A stretch of 64,000 nt of DNA from NCBI GenBank assembly GCA_031551755.1, contig JAVBNE010000078.1, forward strand, positions 22,229 through 86,228. Reading direction: 5' to 3'. Positions within the stretch are counted from its first letter, which is position 1, and each line of letters starts with the position of its first letter. The position numbers and the translations under genes are program-made. Of the stretch, positions 20,063 through 28,105 are shown one piece after another. Below the pieces are notes generated by a model. It saw only the letters and a list, made by a program, of their open reading frames with translations, searched no databases and was not told the origin of the DNA. The stretch comes from JAVBMU01 sp031551755. GTDB lineage: Bacteria > Actinomycetota > Actinomycetes > Actinomycetales > Cellulomonadaceae.

Positions 20063-20769
20063 ATGAACTGGCGATCGACTTTTGTGGTGAGTGGTTCCAC
20101 CTGGACCCCGCCGGAGGTCCGTTCGAGATCGGCCGTGAGGGCGACATCGCCATCGAGGACAACCTCTACCTGCACCGGCGCTTCCTGCGGCTGACTTTCG
20201 ACAACCTCTGGTGGCTGGCCAATGTGGGATCGTTGCTGTCGGCCACGGTCTCCGATGCCCAGGGCGGTGTCCAGTCCTGGCTCTCCCCGGGCAACCGTCT
20301 GCCGTTGGTGACGCCCACCACCTCAGTCGTCTTCACCGCGGGTCCGACCACCTATGAGCTGATCGCGCACCTCTCCGATGCGCCGTACCAGGAGGTGCGG
20401 CCCGCCCGGCCGAGCAACGGCACGACGACGATCGGCATGGCGGGATTCACCATCAGTCAGAAGCAGCTCATCGTGGCTTTGGCTGAACCGATGCTCCGCC
20501 GTGAGGGTACGGGTCTCTCCGAGCTGCCGTCCTCGGCGGCCGCGGCCCAACGGCTGGGATGGGCGACGACCCGGTTCAACCGCAAGCTGGACAACGTCTG
20601 CGAGAAGCTCGACCGGATCGGCGTCAAGGGACTACGTGGTGGAGCGGGGGCACAGGCGACGAACCGCCGAGCGCGGCTGGTCGAGTTCGCGGTCACCTCG
20701 CGGCTCGTCACTGCGGCCGACCTGCCGTTGCTCGACGGCTCCGGTGATGAAGCCGACTTGGACGACTGA
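20059..20769 (+). CDS. FHA-like domain plus winged-helix protein
   Basis: A 236-residue protein. The first 110 residues resemble an FHA sandwich (FEIGREGDIAIED … LHRRFLRL), but the usual ST-NG loop is weak (ANVGS). After a short linker, residues about 135–225 form a probable winged-helix/HTH region (QKQLIVALAEPML … RLGWATTRFNRKLDNVCEKL). It could be a phospho-dependent DNA-binding regulator or a protein adaptor. The ATG at 20059 overlaps the kinase stop; a TTG nine bases upstream is less likely. The link to the kinase is inferred from position. Confidence 0.72.
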   Translation: MNELAIDFCGEWFHLDPAGGPFEIGREGDIAIEDNLYLHRRFLRLTFDNLWWLANVGSLLSATVSDAQGGVQSWLSPGNRLPLVTPTTSVVFTAGPTTYELIAHLSDAPYQEVRPARPSNGTTTIGMAGFTISQKQLIVALAEPMLRREGTGLSELPSSAAAAQRLGWATTRFNRKLDNVCEKLDRIGVKGLRGGAGAQATNRRARLVEFAVTSRLVTAADLPLLDGSGDEADLDD

Positions 20770-20810
20770 CGTCCCACAACCACACCGGTATCCCCGGGGA
20801 CTAGGAAGAC

Positions 20811-23800
20811 ATGCGGATCAAGGCCACGTTGCGTCGAGGAGACGGGACCCAGGACGACATCGTCATCACGGCGGATGCGGCGGCTACCGTGGCCGAGATC
20901 GCGGCCACGGTGGCTCGGGTCGACCCGGCGGCGAGTTCGGGCGAGTTGGAGCGGCCCCGGACGTTGCGGGCACAGCTGCCCGGTCAGGACGCGCCGGTAC
21001 TCCTGCCCGGTAGTGCGGCCATCGGTGACGCATGGATCGGCTCCGGTGCGGTCATCGCGGTGGTCGATCAGGGGCCGGCCAGCTTCGATCTGCCCCAGTC
21101 GGATTCCCCACTCGCACATGTGCAGGTCGAGTCGGGTGGGCGTTCGCGCGCCTACAAGCTGGCCGTCGGCTCGTATGTTGTGGGCCGGGCGCCGAGTTGC
21201 GACATCGTGGTGGAAGACCCGCTCGTCTCAGCGCGCCACCTGCGCATCGACGTGGGTGAGTCCGTCGATGTGGTGGACCTCGGCTCGGCGAACGGCACCT
21301 TCGTCGACGGTGGGCACGTGGCGCGGCTCCACGTGGAAAACGCCGAACGGTTGACCGCGGGGTCCACCACGATCCTGGTCGAACGTGCAGCCGCGGCTGC
21401 GCTGACCGGGGTGACCCCCAAGGCCGGGCCGGTGCCGTTCAACCGTTCCCCGCGGGTGGAGGTGCGCTATGCGGGGACTGAATTCGAATCCCCCGAGTTG
21501 CCGAAGGAGAGCGAGCCGCCCAACTTCCCGTTCCTGATGCTGCTCGCACCGATCGTGATGGGTGCGGGGATGTACCTCATGACGAATAACCCCCGGTCGC
21601 TGCTGTTCATCGTCATGACCCCGATGATGATGGCCGGGAACTACTTCACGCAACGCAAGTCCGGCAAGAAGCGATTGGCGCGCGACATCGCAAGGGTCGA
21701 CGAGCGACTCGAGTCCCTGAAGGTCTCCCTGGCTACCGAACGTGAACTCGAGCGATCGGTTCGCCTCCGAGAGGCCCCGGCCACCCCGCTCGTCTTCGCG
21801 GAGGCGATGCGACTGCGCCCGCTGTTGTGGACCAGGCGCCCCGAACACTGGAACTTCCTGACGGTGCGGCTTGGCGTGGGCACGATGACCTCGCGGAACA
21901 CGGTCAAGACGCAGGGGAAGGGGGCAGTACTGCCGGAGTTCCAGGAGCGGTTGGACACCCTGGTCGAGGCGAATCGCACCATCGACGGCGTGCCGGTTGT
22001 CGAGAGCCTGCACGATGCCGGTGCGCTGGGATTCGCGGGGCCGCCCGACCGGGTGATCGGCACCCTCAATTCGGTTCTCCTCCAACTTACGGCCCTCCAT
22101 GCTCCCTCCGAGGTGGTGGTGGCCGGGTTGGTGAGCTCGGTGTGGACTGAGCCGCTGCAATGGCTCAAATGGATCCCGCACACCTCCTCGCCGCTCAGCC
22201 CGCTGGGGGTGCACCACCTGACCGACTCCGCCAGCAGCGCCGCCACTTTGCTGGGGGAGCTGGAAGGGCTGATCACCACGCGATTGCGCCAGGCGAAGGT
22301 GGAACGCCGGGGAGCCATCGCGAAGGACAACGCAGCGATCGAACGCGGTTCGGAGGTCGGCTCGGTCCGGGGACCGGACGGCACGAAGTCGCCGCTGCCC
22401 GCAGTGATCGTGGTGATCTCGGACGACATCGACATCGAACGCGCCCGGTTGATCCAGTTGGCCGAAACCGGCCCGGACGCGGGTGTCTTCCCGTTGTGGA
22501 TCGCCACCGACCCGGCCCAGCTGCCGGCTGCCTGCCGCACCTTCGTCTCAGTCGATCCGCAGACCGGGCCGCGAGTCGGGTTGGTGCGCCTCGGGGAATG
22601 GGTCGACGATGTCCAGCTCGAGGAGCTCGACGCGGCCGGCGCGATCCAGTACGGCCGCCGGATGTCGCCGGTCTTCGACGCGGGTGCCCTCGTCGAAGAC
22701 GCCAGTGACCTCCCGCGGTCGGTCGCGATGACGACGCTGCTGGGTCACGAACTCTTCGAGTCGGCCGAAGCCGTGGTTGATCGGTGGAACCAGAACCAGT
22801 CGATCAACGATCGCTCGGGCGGCCCGCTGGTGCGGCGTCGGCCCGGCTCCCTGCGTGCCGTGGTGGGTTCGGCGGGCGCGGACCCCCTGCACTTGGATCT
22901 GCGTTCGCAGGGTCCGCATGCCCTCGTGGGCGGCACGACCGGCTCGGGGAAGTCGGAGTTCCTTCAGGCTTGGGTGCTGGGGATGGCGGCGGAGTACAGC
23001 CCCGACCGGGTCACCTTCCTCTTCGTCGACTACAAAGGTGGCTCGGCCTTCGCCGACTGTGTGCGGCTGCCGCATTGTGTCGGTCTGGTGACGGACCTGT
23101 CGCCACAGTTGGTGATCCGTGCACTGACCAGCCTCCGGGCGGAGCTGCACTACCGTGAACGGCTGTTCAACCGGAAAAGTGCCAAGGACATCCTCGAGCT
23201 CGAACGCCGGGGTGACCCGGAGTGTCCGCCGGCGCTGGTGATCGTGATCGACGAGTTCGCGGCCCTTGCCGGTGAGGTGCCGGAATTCGTCGACGGCGTG
23301 GTGGACGTCGCCCAGCGCGGCCGGTCCCTGGGGATTCACTTGGTGATGGCCACGCAGCGGCCGGCCGGGGTGATCAAGGACAGCCTGCGTTCGAATACCA
23401 ACCTCCGAGTGGCCCTGCGCATGGCCGATGAGGCGGATTCCCAGGACGTGCTGGGCGTGAAGGATGCCGCGCATTTCGACCCGGAGATTCCCGGCCGGGG
23501 TGCGGTCAAGACCGGACCGGGGCGGTTGCGTACTTTCCAGAGCGGCTACGCCGGTGGCTGGACCAGGCAGGGGCCGGATAAGCAGGCCACGATCACCGTG
23601 GCACGCCTGCGGTTCGGTGGGGAGGTGCAGTGGGAGGAGCCGGTCGCTCAAGAGTTGCCCGAACTTGAGGATCTCGGCCCGAACGATCAACAGCGGCTGG
23701 TCGCGCGAATCGTCGAGGCGTTTGCGGCCCAGGAGATCCCCGCACCACGACGGCCGTGGCTCGACGCGCTGGCCCCGGTCTATGACCTGGCCCGCCTGAC

Positions 23801-25292
23801 TCAACGGACCGACGCCGAGTTGCTCCTGGGAGTCGCCGATCTCCCGGAGCAGCAGTCGCAACGCACGATGTACTTCCGGCCGGATGTAGACGGCCACCTG
23901 GGCGTGTACGGCACCGGCGGTGCGGGAAAGAGCGTTACCCTGCGCACCATCGCGGCGGTGGCCGGCATCACCCCGCGAGGGGGACCGGTCTATGTCTATG
24001 CCGTGGACTTCGCCGCGGGGTCGATGCGCATGTTGTCGGCGCTGCCCCACGTGGGCGCCGTGGTGCGGGGGGAGGACACCGAACGTGTGGTGGGTCTCCT
24101 GCGGATGCTGCGTGACGAACTTGCGTTGCGAGCCGAGTCCTTCGCGGCTGTTTCGGCGTCGAATGTGACTGAGTACCGGCAACTCGCCGGCCAGCCGGCG
24201 ACGCCGCGACTGCTGTTGCTGATCGATGGGTACCCCGGTTTCCGGGACGAGTTCGAGATCGGTCATGGCCGGGCCGAGTGGTATGAGGTGTTCCGCGACA
24301 TCCTGACCGACGGGCGGCAGTTGGGGATTCATGTCGTCTTCACCGCCGACCGCGCCGGGGCCGTGCCGACGAATGTGCGGTCGTTGGTGCAACGCAACGT
24401 GTTGTTGCGGCTGTCTGAGGACGGTCACCTGGCCTTCAACTCTCCTCGCGACATCATCACGGCCAGCTCACCGAACGGCCGGGCGGTACTCGATGGGATC
24501 GAGACGCAGATCGCCGTGATTGGCGGTACCACCTCAGTGTCGGACCAGGCCGTGGCCACGACGAAGCTCGGCGACTCCATGCGCGCCGCCGGGGTTCCCC
24601 AGGCGCCGGCCGTGCGGACACTGCCGGTCAGCTACGGTGTCGACCAACTGCCGGTTGCTGTCGACGGCTGGCCGGTGCTGGGCTTGGAGGACGCGACCCT
24701 CGGTCCGCAGCCATTCGACCCGACGGGTACGTTCGTGGTCGCCGGTCCGATCGCATCTGGACGGAGCAACGCCATGGTGGTGATTGCCGAGGCTGTTCGG
24801 CGGACGAATCCGGACGCTCGCTGCTACCTCCTCGCACAGCGGCGATCCGCGCTGGCTGTGGCACTGCCGTGGAAGAAGTGGGCTGTGGGCGTGGAGGACA
24901 TCGCGGAGTTGGCCCGCCACCTGCTGGCGGTGGTCTCGGATCCAGACGGGATACCGGGCGTTGTTGTGTTGATCGAAGGGATCAACGACTATCTGAACAC
25001 CCCCGCGGATAAGCCGATTCAGGAACTTGCCAAGGCCATTCGTAACAGCGATCACTTGATCGTCGCGGAGGCCGAGACAGGCAGCTGGAGCGCCATGTGG
25101 CCGCTCACCAACGAGTTCAAGAACGGTCGCCGCGGGTTGATCTTGCAGCCGGAAAACCAAGACGGCGACAACATCTTCAAGGTTTCCCTTCCCCGGGGGG
25201 CGAAAGGTGAGTTCCCTCCTGGCCGGGGTGCTTACATCGCCCGGTCGCGGTCGACGAGAGTGCAGCTCCCGTTGATTCTCGGTCAGGAGTGA
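20811..25292 (+). CDS. EssC/EccC-type FtsK-SpoIIIE secretion ATPase with Ubl and FHA domains
   Basis: A 1493-residue motor of a type VII-like secretion system. It starts with a ubiquitin-like (YukD-type) fold (about residues 1–88), then an FHA domain (about 100–195; VGR, SARH, GSANGT), two adjacent membrane helices (about 238–275) and three FtsK-type ATPase domains. The first ATPase has an intact Walker A (GGTTGSGKS, Lys714) and Walker B (VIVIDEF). The second has a good P-loop (GTGGAGKS, Lys1040) but LLLIDGY in place of D-E. The third has GPIASGRS with Arg1318 in place of Lys. One active and two degenerate domains is the usual EccC pattern. The ATG has AGGAAG seven bases upstream. Confidence 0.92.
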   Translation: MRIKATLRRGDGTQDDIVITADAAATVAEIAATVARVDPAASSGELERPRTLRAQLPGQDAPVLLPGSAAIGDAWIGSGAVIAVVDQGPASFDLPQSDSPLAHVQVESGGRSRAYKLAVGSYVVGRAPSCDIVVEDPLVSARHLRIDVGESVDVVDLGSANGTFVDGGHVARLHVENAERLTAGSTTILVERAAAAALTGVTPKAGPVPFNRSPRVEVRYAGTEFESPELPKESEPPNFPFLMLLAPIVMGAGMYLMTNNPRSLLFIVMTPMMMAGNYFTQRKSGKKRLARDIARVDERLESLKVSLATERELERSVRLREAPATPLVFAEAMRLRPLLWTRRPEHWNFLTVRLGVGTMTSRNTVKTQGKGAVLPEFQERLDTLVEANRTIDGVPVVESLHDAGALGFAGPPDRVIGTLNSVLLQLTALHAPSEVVVAGLVSSVWTEPLQWLKWIPHTSSPLSPLGVHHLTDSASSAATLLGELEGLITTRLRQAKVERRGAIAKDNAAIERGSEVGSVRGPDGTKSPLPAVIVVISDDIDIERARLIQLAETGPDAGVFPLWIATDPAQLPAACRTFVSVDPQTGPRVGLVRLGEWVDDVQLEELDAAGAIQYGRRMSPVFDAGALVEDASDLPRSVAMTTLLGHELFESAEAVVDRWNQNQSINDRSGGPLVRRRPGSLRAVVGSAGADPLHLDLRSQGPHALVGGTTGSGKSEFLQAWVLGMAAEYSPDRVTFLFVDYKGGSAFADCVRLPHCVGLVTDLSPQLVIRALTSLRAELHYRERLFNRKSAKDILELERRGDPECPPALVIVIDEFAALAGEVPEFVDGVVDVAQRGRSLGIHLVMATQRPAGVIKDSLRSNTNLRVALRMADEADSQDVLGVKDAAHFDPEIPGRGAVKTGPGRLRTFQSGYAGGWTRQGPDKQATITVARLRFGGEVQWEEPVAQELPELEDLGPNDQQRLVARIVEAFAAQEIPAPRRPWLDALAPVYDLARLTQRTDAELLLGVADLPEQQSQRTMYFRPDVDGHLGVYGTGGAGKSVTLRTIAAVAGITPRGGPVYVYAVDFAAGSMRMLSALPHVGAVVRGEDTERVVGLLRMLRDELALRAESFAAVSASNVTEYRQLAGQPATPRLLLLIDGYPGFRDEFEIGHGRAEWYEVFRDILTDGRQLGIHVVFTADRAGAVPTNVRSLVQRNVLLRLSEDGHLAFNSPRDIITASSPNGRAVLDGIETQIAVIGGTTSVSDQAVATTKLGDSMRAAGVPQAPAVRTLPVSYGVDQLPVAVDGWPVLGLEDATLGPQPFDPTGTFVVAGPIASGRSNAMVVIAEAVRRTNPDARCYLLAQRRSALAVALPWKKWAVGVEDIAELARHLLAVVSDPDGIPGVVVLIEGINDYLNTPADKPIQELAKAIRNSDHLIVAEAETGSWSAMWPLTNEFKNGRRGLILQPENQDGDNIFKVSLPRGAKGEFPPGRGAYIARSRSTRVQLPLILGQE

Positions 25293-25413
25293 GTGGTTTG
25301 TGGCAGTTTGGCCGGTAGGGTGTCCATTGGCCTGGTGGTACTCGCTGGTGCGCTGGCTGGGTGATGGGTAGTTCTCCCCATCGGTGGTTTGTGTTTTGGG
25401 CGGTAGGGTGGTC
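25292..25413 (+). promoter_or_regulatory. Two direct copies of a promoter-like repeat before the WXG100 gene
   Basis: Two imperfect direct repeats, at about 25294–25324 and 25384–25413. Both contain GGTTTGTG followed by TTTGG/TTTTGGG and the decamer CGGTAGGGTG. TAGGGT (25316–25321 and 25404–25409) is a plausible actinobacterial -10 hexamer. They lie in the 168-base gap between the secretion ATPase and the first WXG100 gene and may be tandem promoters or sites for one regulator. No convincing -35 consensus is present. Confidence 0.45.
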
Positions 25414-25460
25414 TACGGACTCGACCAAAGGGGTCGTAGTGGACAGAGAGGTTCGGCAAC

Positions 25461-25754
25461 ATGGCGAACATGAATGTGACGTATGACGAGCTCCGGAATA
25501 CTGCCGGTCAGCTGCGGGTGGGTCAGGGCACGTTGACGGACACGTTGTCGCAGTTGCAGACCGTCGTGGCGAACCTGACTGCTAGTGGTTTCGTGACTGA
25601 TCAGGCGTCGGGGGCGTTCAATCAGTCTTATGACGAGTTCACGCAGGGCACTACCCGGGCTGTGGAGGGCATTGAGGGTATGGCGCAGTTCTTGGAGGCT
25701 GCGGCTGCGACGTTGGGTGATGTGGACTCCCAGCTTGCTGCTGGTATCCGCTAG
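25461..25754 (+). CDS. WXG100/ESAT-6-like secreted protein
   Basis: A 97-residue helical hairpin protein of the WXG100 superfamily, the typical small cargo of type VII secretion. The turn that normally reads W-x-G is ASGFVTDQASGAF here, so the Trp is replaced while the following G-x-A-F pattern is kept, as in the non-WXG partner of Esx pairs. The C-terminal helix ends AAGIR without an obvious YxxxD signal. The ATG has AGAGAGG ten bases upstream. It follows the secretion ATPase and is immediately followed by a strong terminator, which suggests it is made in excess over the genes behind it. Confidence 0.85.
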   Translation: MANMNVTYDELRNTAGQLRVGQGTLTDTLSQLQTVVANLTASGFVTDQASGAFNQSYDEFTQGTTRAVEGIEGMAQFLEAAAATLGDVDSQLAAGIR

Positions 25755-25767
25755 TTCACGCTTGACG

Positions 25768-25812
25768 CGCCGGGGTGCGGGGGTCGCAGGACCTCGGGCA
25801 CCCCGGCGTTTT
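25768..25812 (+). terminator. Intrinsic terminator after the first WXG100 gene
   Basis: A perfect 11-base-pair stem (CGCCGGGGTGC at 25768–25778 with GCACCCCGGCG at 25798–25808) with a 19-base loop, followed by TTTT. It lies between the two Esx-like genes, so downstream genes are expressed by readthrough or from a promoter I cannot see. Confidence 0.85.
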
Positions 25813-25862
25813 CGCGAAGCTGTGAGTGAGGTACGAGATGGTGGATCTGGGAGGCGGTGGCG

Positions 25863-26201
25863 ATGAGTCACGATCAGCTGGTGATTAACCAGGCTGCGCT
25901 TGCGGAAGCATATTCGGCGATGCGGACCATCATCGGCGAGTTTGACGATGCTGATGCGAATGCGGCTGCGATCAGTGTTGCCTGTGGTGAGGGCCGGCTG
26001 GCTGAGAGCGTGCGTCAGTTCGCTTCTGATTGGGATGACCGTAGGGAAAAGATGACCGCGACTATTGAGAATGCGGCCGCGCTGATCGAGGCGGTTGGTG
26101 AGGCGTTCAAGGATGTGGAGGGGCAGTTGGTGCAGGCTCTGACTGAGCCTCAGGGCACCCCGGTGGCGGCGGGCAGCGCTGGTCGGGGGGGCGCGGTATG
26201 A
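25863..26201 (+). CDS. WXG100-like protein (second Esx-type gene)
   Basis: A 112-residue all-helical protein with the length and hairpin layout of the WXG100/ESAT-6 class. Helix 1 (about residues 6–45) is followed by a turn and a second helix beginning FASDWDDRREKM; no strict WxG is visible. The tail is Gly/Ala/Pro-rich. ATG 25863 is preferred because GGGAGG lies eight bases upstream; a GTG six bases earlier would be too close to it. The stop overlaps the start of the next gene (ATGA), so the two are translationally coupled. It could be a chaperone-like partner for the larger protein that follows. Confidence 0.75.
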   Translation: MSHDQLVINQAALAEAYSAMRTIIGEFDDADANAAAISVACGEGRLAESVRQFASDWDDRREKMTATIENAAALIEAVGEAFKDVEGQLVQALTEPQGTPVAAGSAGRGGAV

Positions 26202-27460
26202 GTTGGGAACCACTTGCACCGACCGCGCCGATTCCGGGGGACCCGGAGGTCGTGGCCGCTGGTGCCAGGCGTTATGCGACGGTCGCGGAGGCGATGAGCC
26301 GGGCGGAAGCGGCGCTTGGGCGTATCAACTTCGAGGGTCAGCAGTCTGAGGCTATCGATGAGCTGCGCAAGAAGACGAAGGACATCCAGGATGTCGTCAC
26401 CAAGGCCCGCGGCCGATACGCGGCGGCTAGTGAGGCGTTAGGGGCCTATGCGGTCGCTCACCGGGATGCCCAGGAGGATGCCTTGGATCTGCTGATCCAG
26501 GCGCAGGCTGCGGAATCTGACCTGCAGGCCGCTGAGCGTAGTCAGTCGCGGGCGAGTGATGATAACGACGTGGCGGTCAGTACCGCCACGGCTAGTGGTG
26601 GAGCCCCAGATCCTGCGGCGGCAGCCACGTTGCAGGCGGCGACCGCCTCGGTGAACTCTAAGCGTGGCACGCTGGGTGCGATCATCGCCCGGTTGCCGGG
26701 CATTGTGGAGACCTGGCACACTGCGGCTGGTATTGCGGCTAACAAGATCGATGACGGGGTGTCCGCGGACGATCTCAATGATGGGTGGTGGGAGAACTGG
26801 GGTTCGAAGGTCGCCAACTGGGTTTCGGATGTCTTCAAAGAGATCGCGGGCTGGGCCGGTATTGTGGCGCTGATACTCGCCTGGGTGCCTGGGTTGGGAC
26901 AAGCCTTGGCTGTTCTCGCGCTCGTGACCGGGGCTATTGCCCTGGTGGCCGACATTTCGCTGCTTGTCGCGGGGGAGGGCCGCTGGTTTGATGTGATCAT
27001 GGGCGCCGTAGGGCTGCTCTCCTTCGGTATTGGTCGTGGAGCGACCAAGGTTGCCCAGACGACCGTGAAGGCTGCGACGAGGGCTGCGGCCAGATCTGGA
27101 AACCCGGCGATCAGGGCGGCGGCCCCGGCTGCCGAGAGGGCGGCCGCGGGTGTGGCGCGGTGGAATCCGGTCAAGGCTCTCCAGTCTTTTTCGGGGCTCA
27201 AGGGCAAGCCGTGGGTGCTTAACGCCATGGGCCAACTCAAAGGCGCGCACATGCTCCAGGCCATCCAGGCGACTGGTTCGACCAGGGCGCATACCGTGCA
27301 GATCGTAGAACAGCTCGCGGCCTATACCCCTCGTTTTAGCACCGTGATTCCTTTTGTTTCCAAGCCTGGTGTCCTTGGGTTGGCGAGTCTCTCAGCCGGG
27401 TTGAGTACTATTGGTTCCACGGTTTTTCTCTCGGATAAGTTCGCCAGTGGAAAGGACTGA
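26198..27460 (+). CDS. Probable type VII secretion substrate with LXG/WXG-like N-terminus
   Basis: A 420-residue protein. The first 130 residues (IPGDPEVVAAGARRYATVAEAM… then coiled helices) resemble the signal/helical head of large type VII substrates. A long hydrophobic region follows (about residues 220–258, rich in Ala, Leu and Val) and a basic, Ala-rich stretch (about 275–325). I see no recognised toxin domain or nuclease motif at the C-terminus, so it may be a pore-forming or structural component, or a toxin stripped of its tip. It is coupled to the preceding Esx-like gene. Codons end in T more often than in the upstream operon. Confidence 0.65.
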   Translation: MSWEPLAPTAPIPGDPEVVAAGARRYATVAEAMSRAEAALGRINFEGQQSEAIDELRKKTKDIQDVVTKARGRYAAASEALGAYAVAHRDAQEDALDLLIQAQAAESDLQAAERSQSRASDDNDVAVSTATASGGAPDPAAAATLQAATASVNSKRGTLGAIIARLPGIVETWHTAAGIAANKIDDGVSADDLNDGWWENWGSKVANWVSDVFKEIAGWAGIVALILAWVPGLGQALAVLALVTGAIALVADISLLVAGEGRWFDVIMGAVGLLSFGIGRGATKVAQTTVKAATRAAARSGNPAIRAAAPAAERAAAGVARWNPVKALQSFSGLKGKPWVLNAMGQLKGAHMLQAIQATGSTRAHTVQIVEQLAAYTPRFSTVIPFVSKPGVLGLASLSAGLSTIGSTVFLSDKFASGKD

Positions 27461-27464
27461 GCTG

Positions 27465-27686
27465 GTGAGCGTGCAGTATTCGCCCGAGCAGATCGGTGGG
27501 GTGGTGATCGACCACCCCCAGTGGTTGATCTGGCCCGTTGGGCTCGACAAAGACGGTGTCAAGGACGCTGCAGCAGCCAAACTCTCTGCGGAACCGGCGG
27601 AGGCCGATCTGGTGCAACTCGCCAACGAGGCCGCGGCAACCGCCGTGATCGAAGAGCTGTTCTACGACCTGCGGGAGCGAGACTGA
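27465..27686 (+). CDS. Small conserved-looking protein of unknown function
   Basis: A 73-residue acidic protein (VSVQYSPEQIGGVVIDHP…) without membrane segments. The GTG at 27465 lies four bases after the previous stop with AAAGGA at a normal distance. In-frame codons continue upstream but overlap the preceding gene and lack a binding site. Its position between a probable substrate and small membrane proteins suggests it is a chaperone or immunity-type partner; that is only an inference. Confidence 0.6.
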   Translation: MSVQYSPEQIGGVVIDHPQWLIWPVGLDKDGVKDAAAAKLSAEPAEADLVQLANEAAATAVIEELFYDLRERD

Positions 27687-27687
27687 G

Positions 27688-28065
27688 ATGCCAGTACCCT
27701 CACAAGAGCCATCTGTTCTCACCCTTATTTCCATCAGTGTCATAGTGCTCGCCCTGATCTGGTTTATCCGCGTATGCGTTGGCACGAATATGCCGTTTAC
27801 GGACCGGGCGCCACGCTGGCGTGACTACGGCCTCGCGGCGGTCATGGTCGTCGCAAGTATCGGAGTCTTTGCTGTGTTTCACCAGGTTGACGTGCGCAAC
27901 TATGAGCAGCGCGAAGAGGCTTGGCGCGAGTGGCGGGATGAGCAGACGGAAAAGGGCAAGAGGGAGCAGGCGGAAAAGGATATGGAAGAGCTCATGCGCG
28001 AGGAAGAGGCTTGGCGGGATCTGATTTCGCCGAGTCCGTCATCTTCACCGAGTGCGACCTCCTAG
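27688..28065 (+). CDS. Two-TM membrane protein with charged coiled-coil tail
   Basis: A 125-residue protein with two membrane helices (about residues 9–30 and 48–67) joined by the loop CVGTNMPFTDRAPRWRDY. A strongly charged Glu/Arg/Lys coiled-coil tail (EEAWREWRDEQTEKGKREQ…) and a Ser/Pro end follow. It is clearly related to the product at 30465–30767, which shares the FLTL…W.I…CGT..PF.DR…RDY.LA…VASIG framework. The ATG starts one base after the previous stop. Function is unknown. Confidence 0.7.
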   Translation: MPVPSQEPSVLTLISISVIVLALIWFIRVCVGTNMPFTDRAPRWRDYGLAAVMVVASIGVFAVFHQVDVRNYEQREEAWREWRDEQTEKGKREQAEKDMEELMREEEAWRDLISPSPSSSPSATS

Positions 28066-28105
28066 GTGCGCCGATGACAGAACGAAAGGCCAGGGTGACT
28101 ACCTG

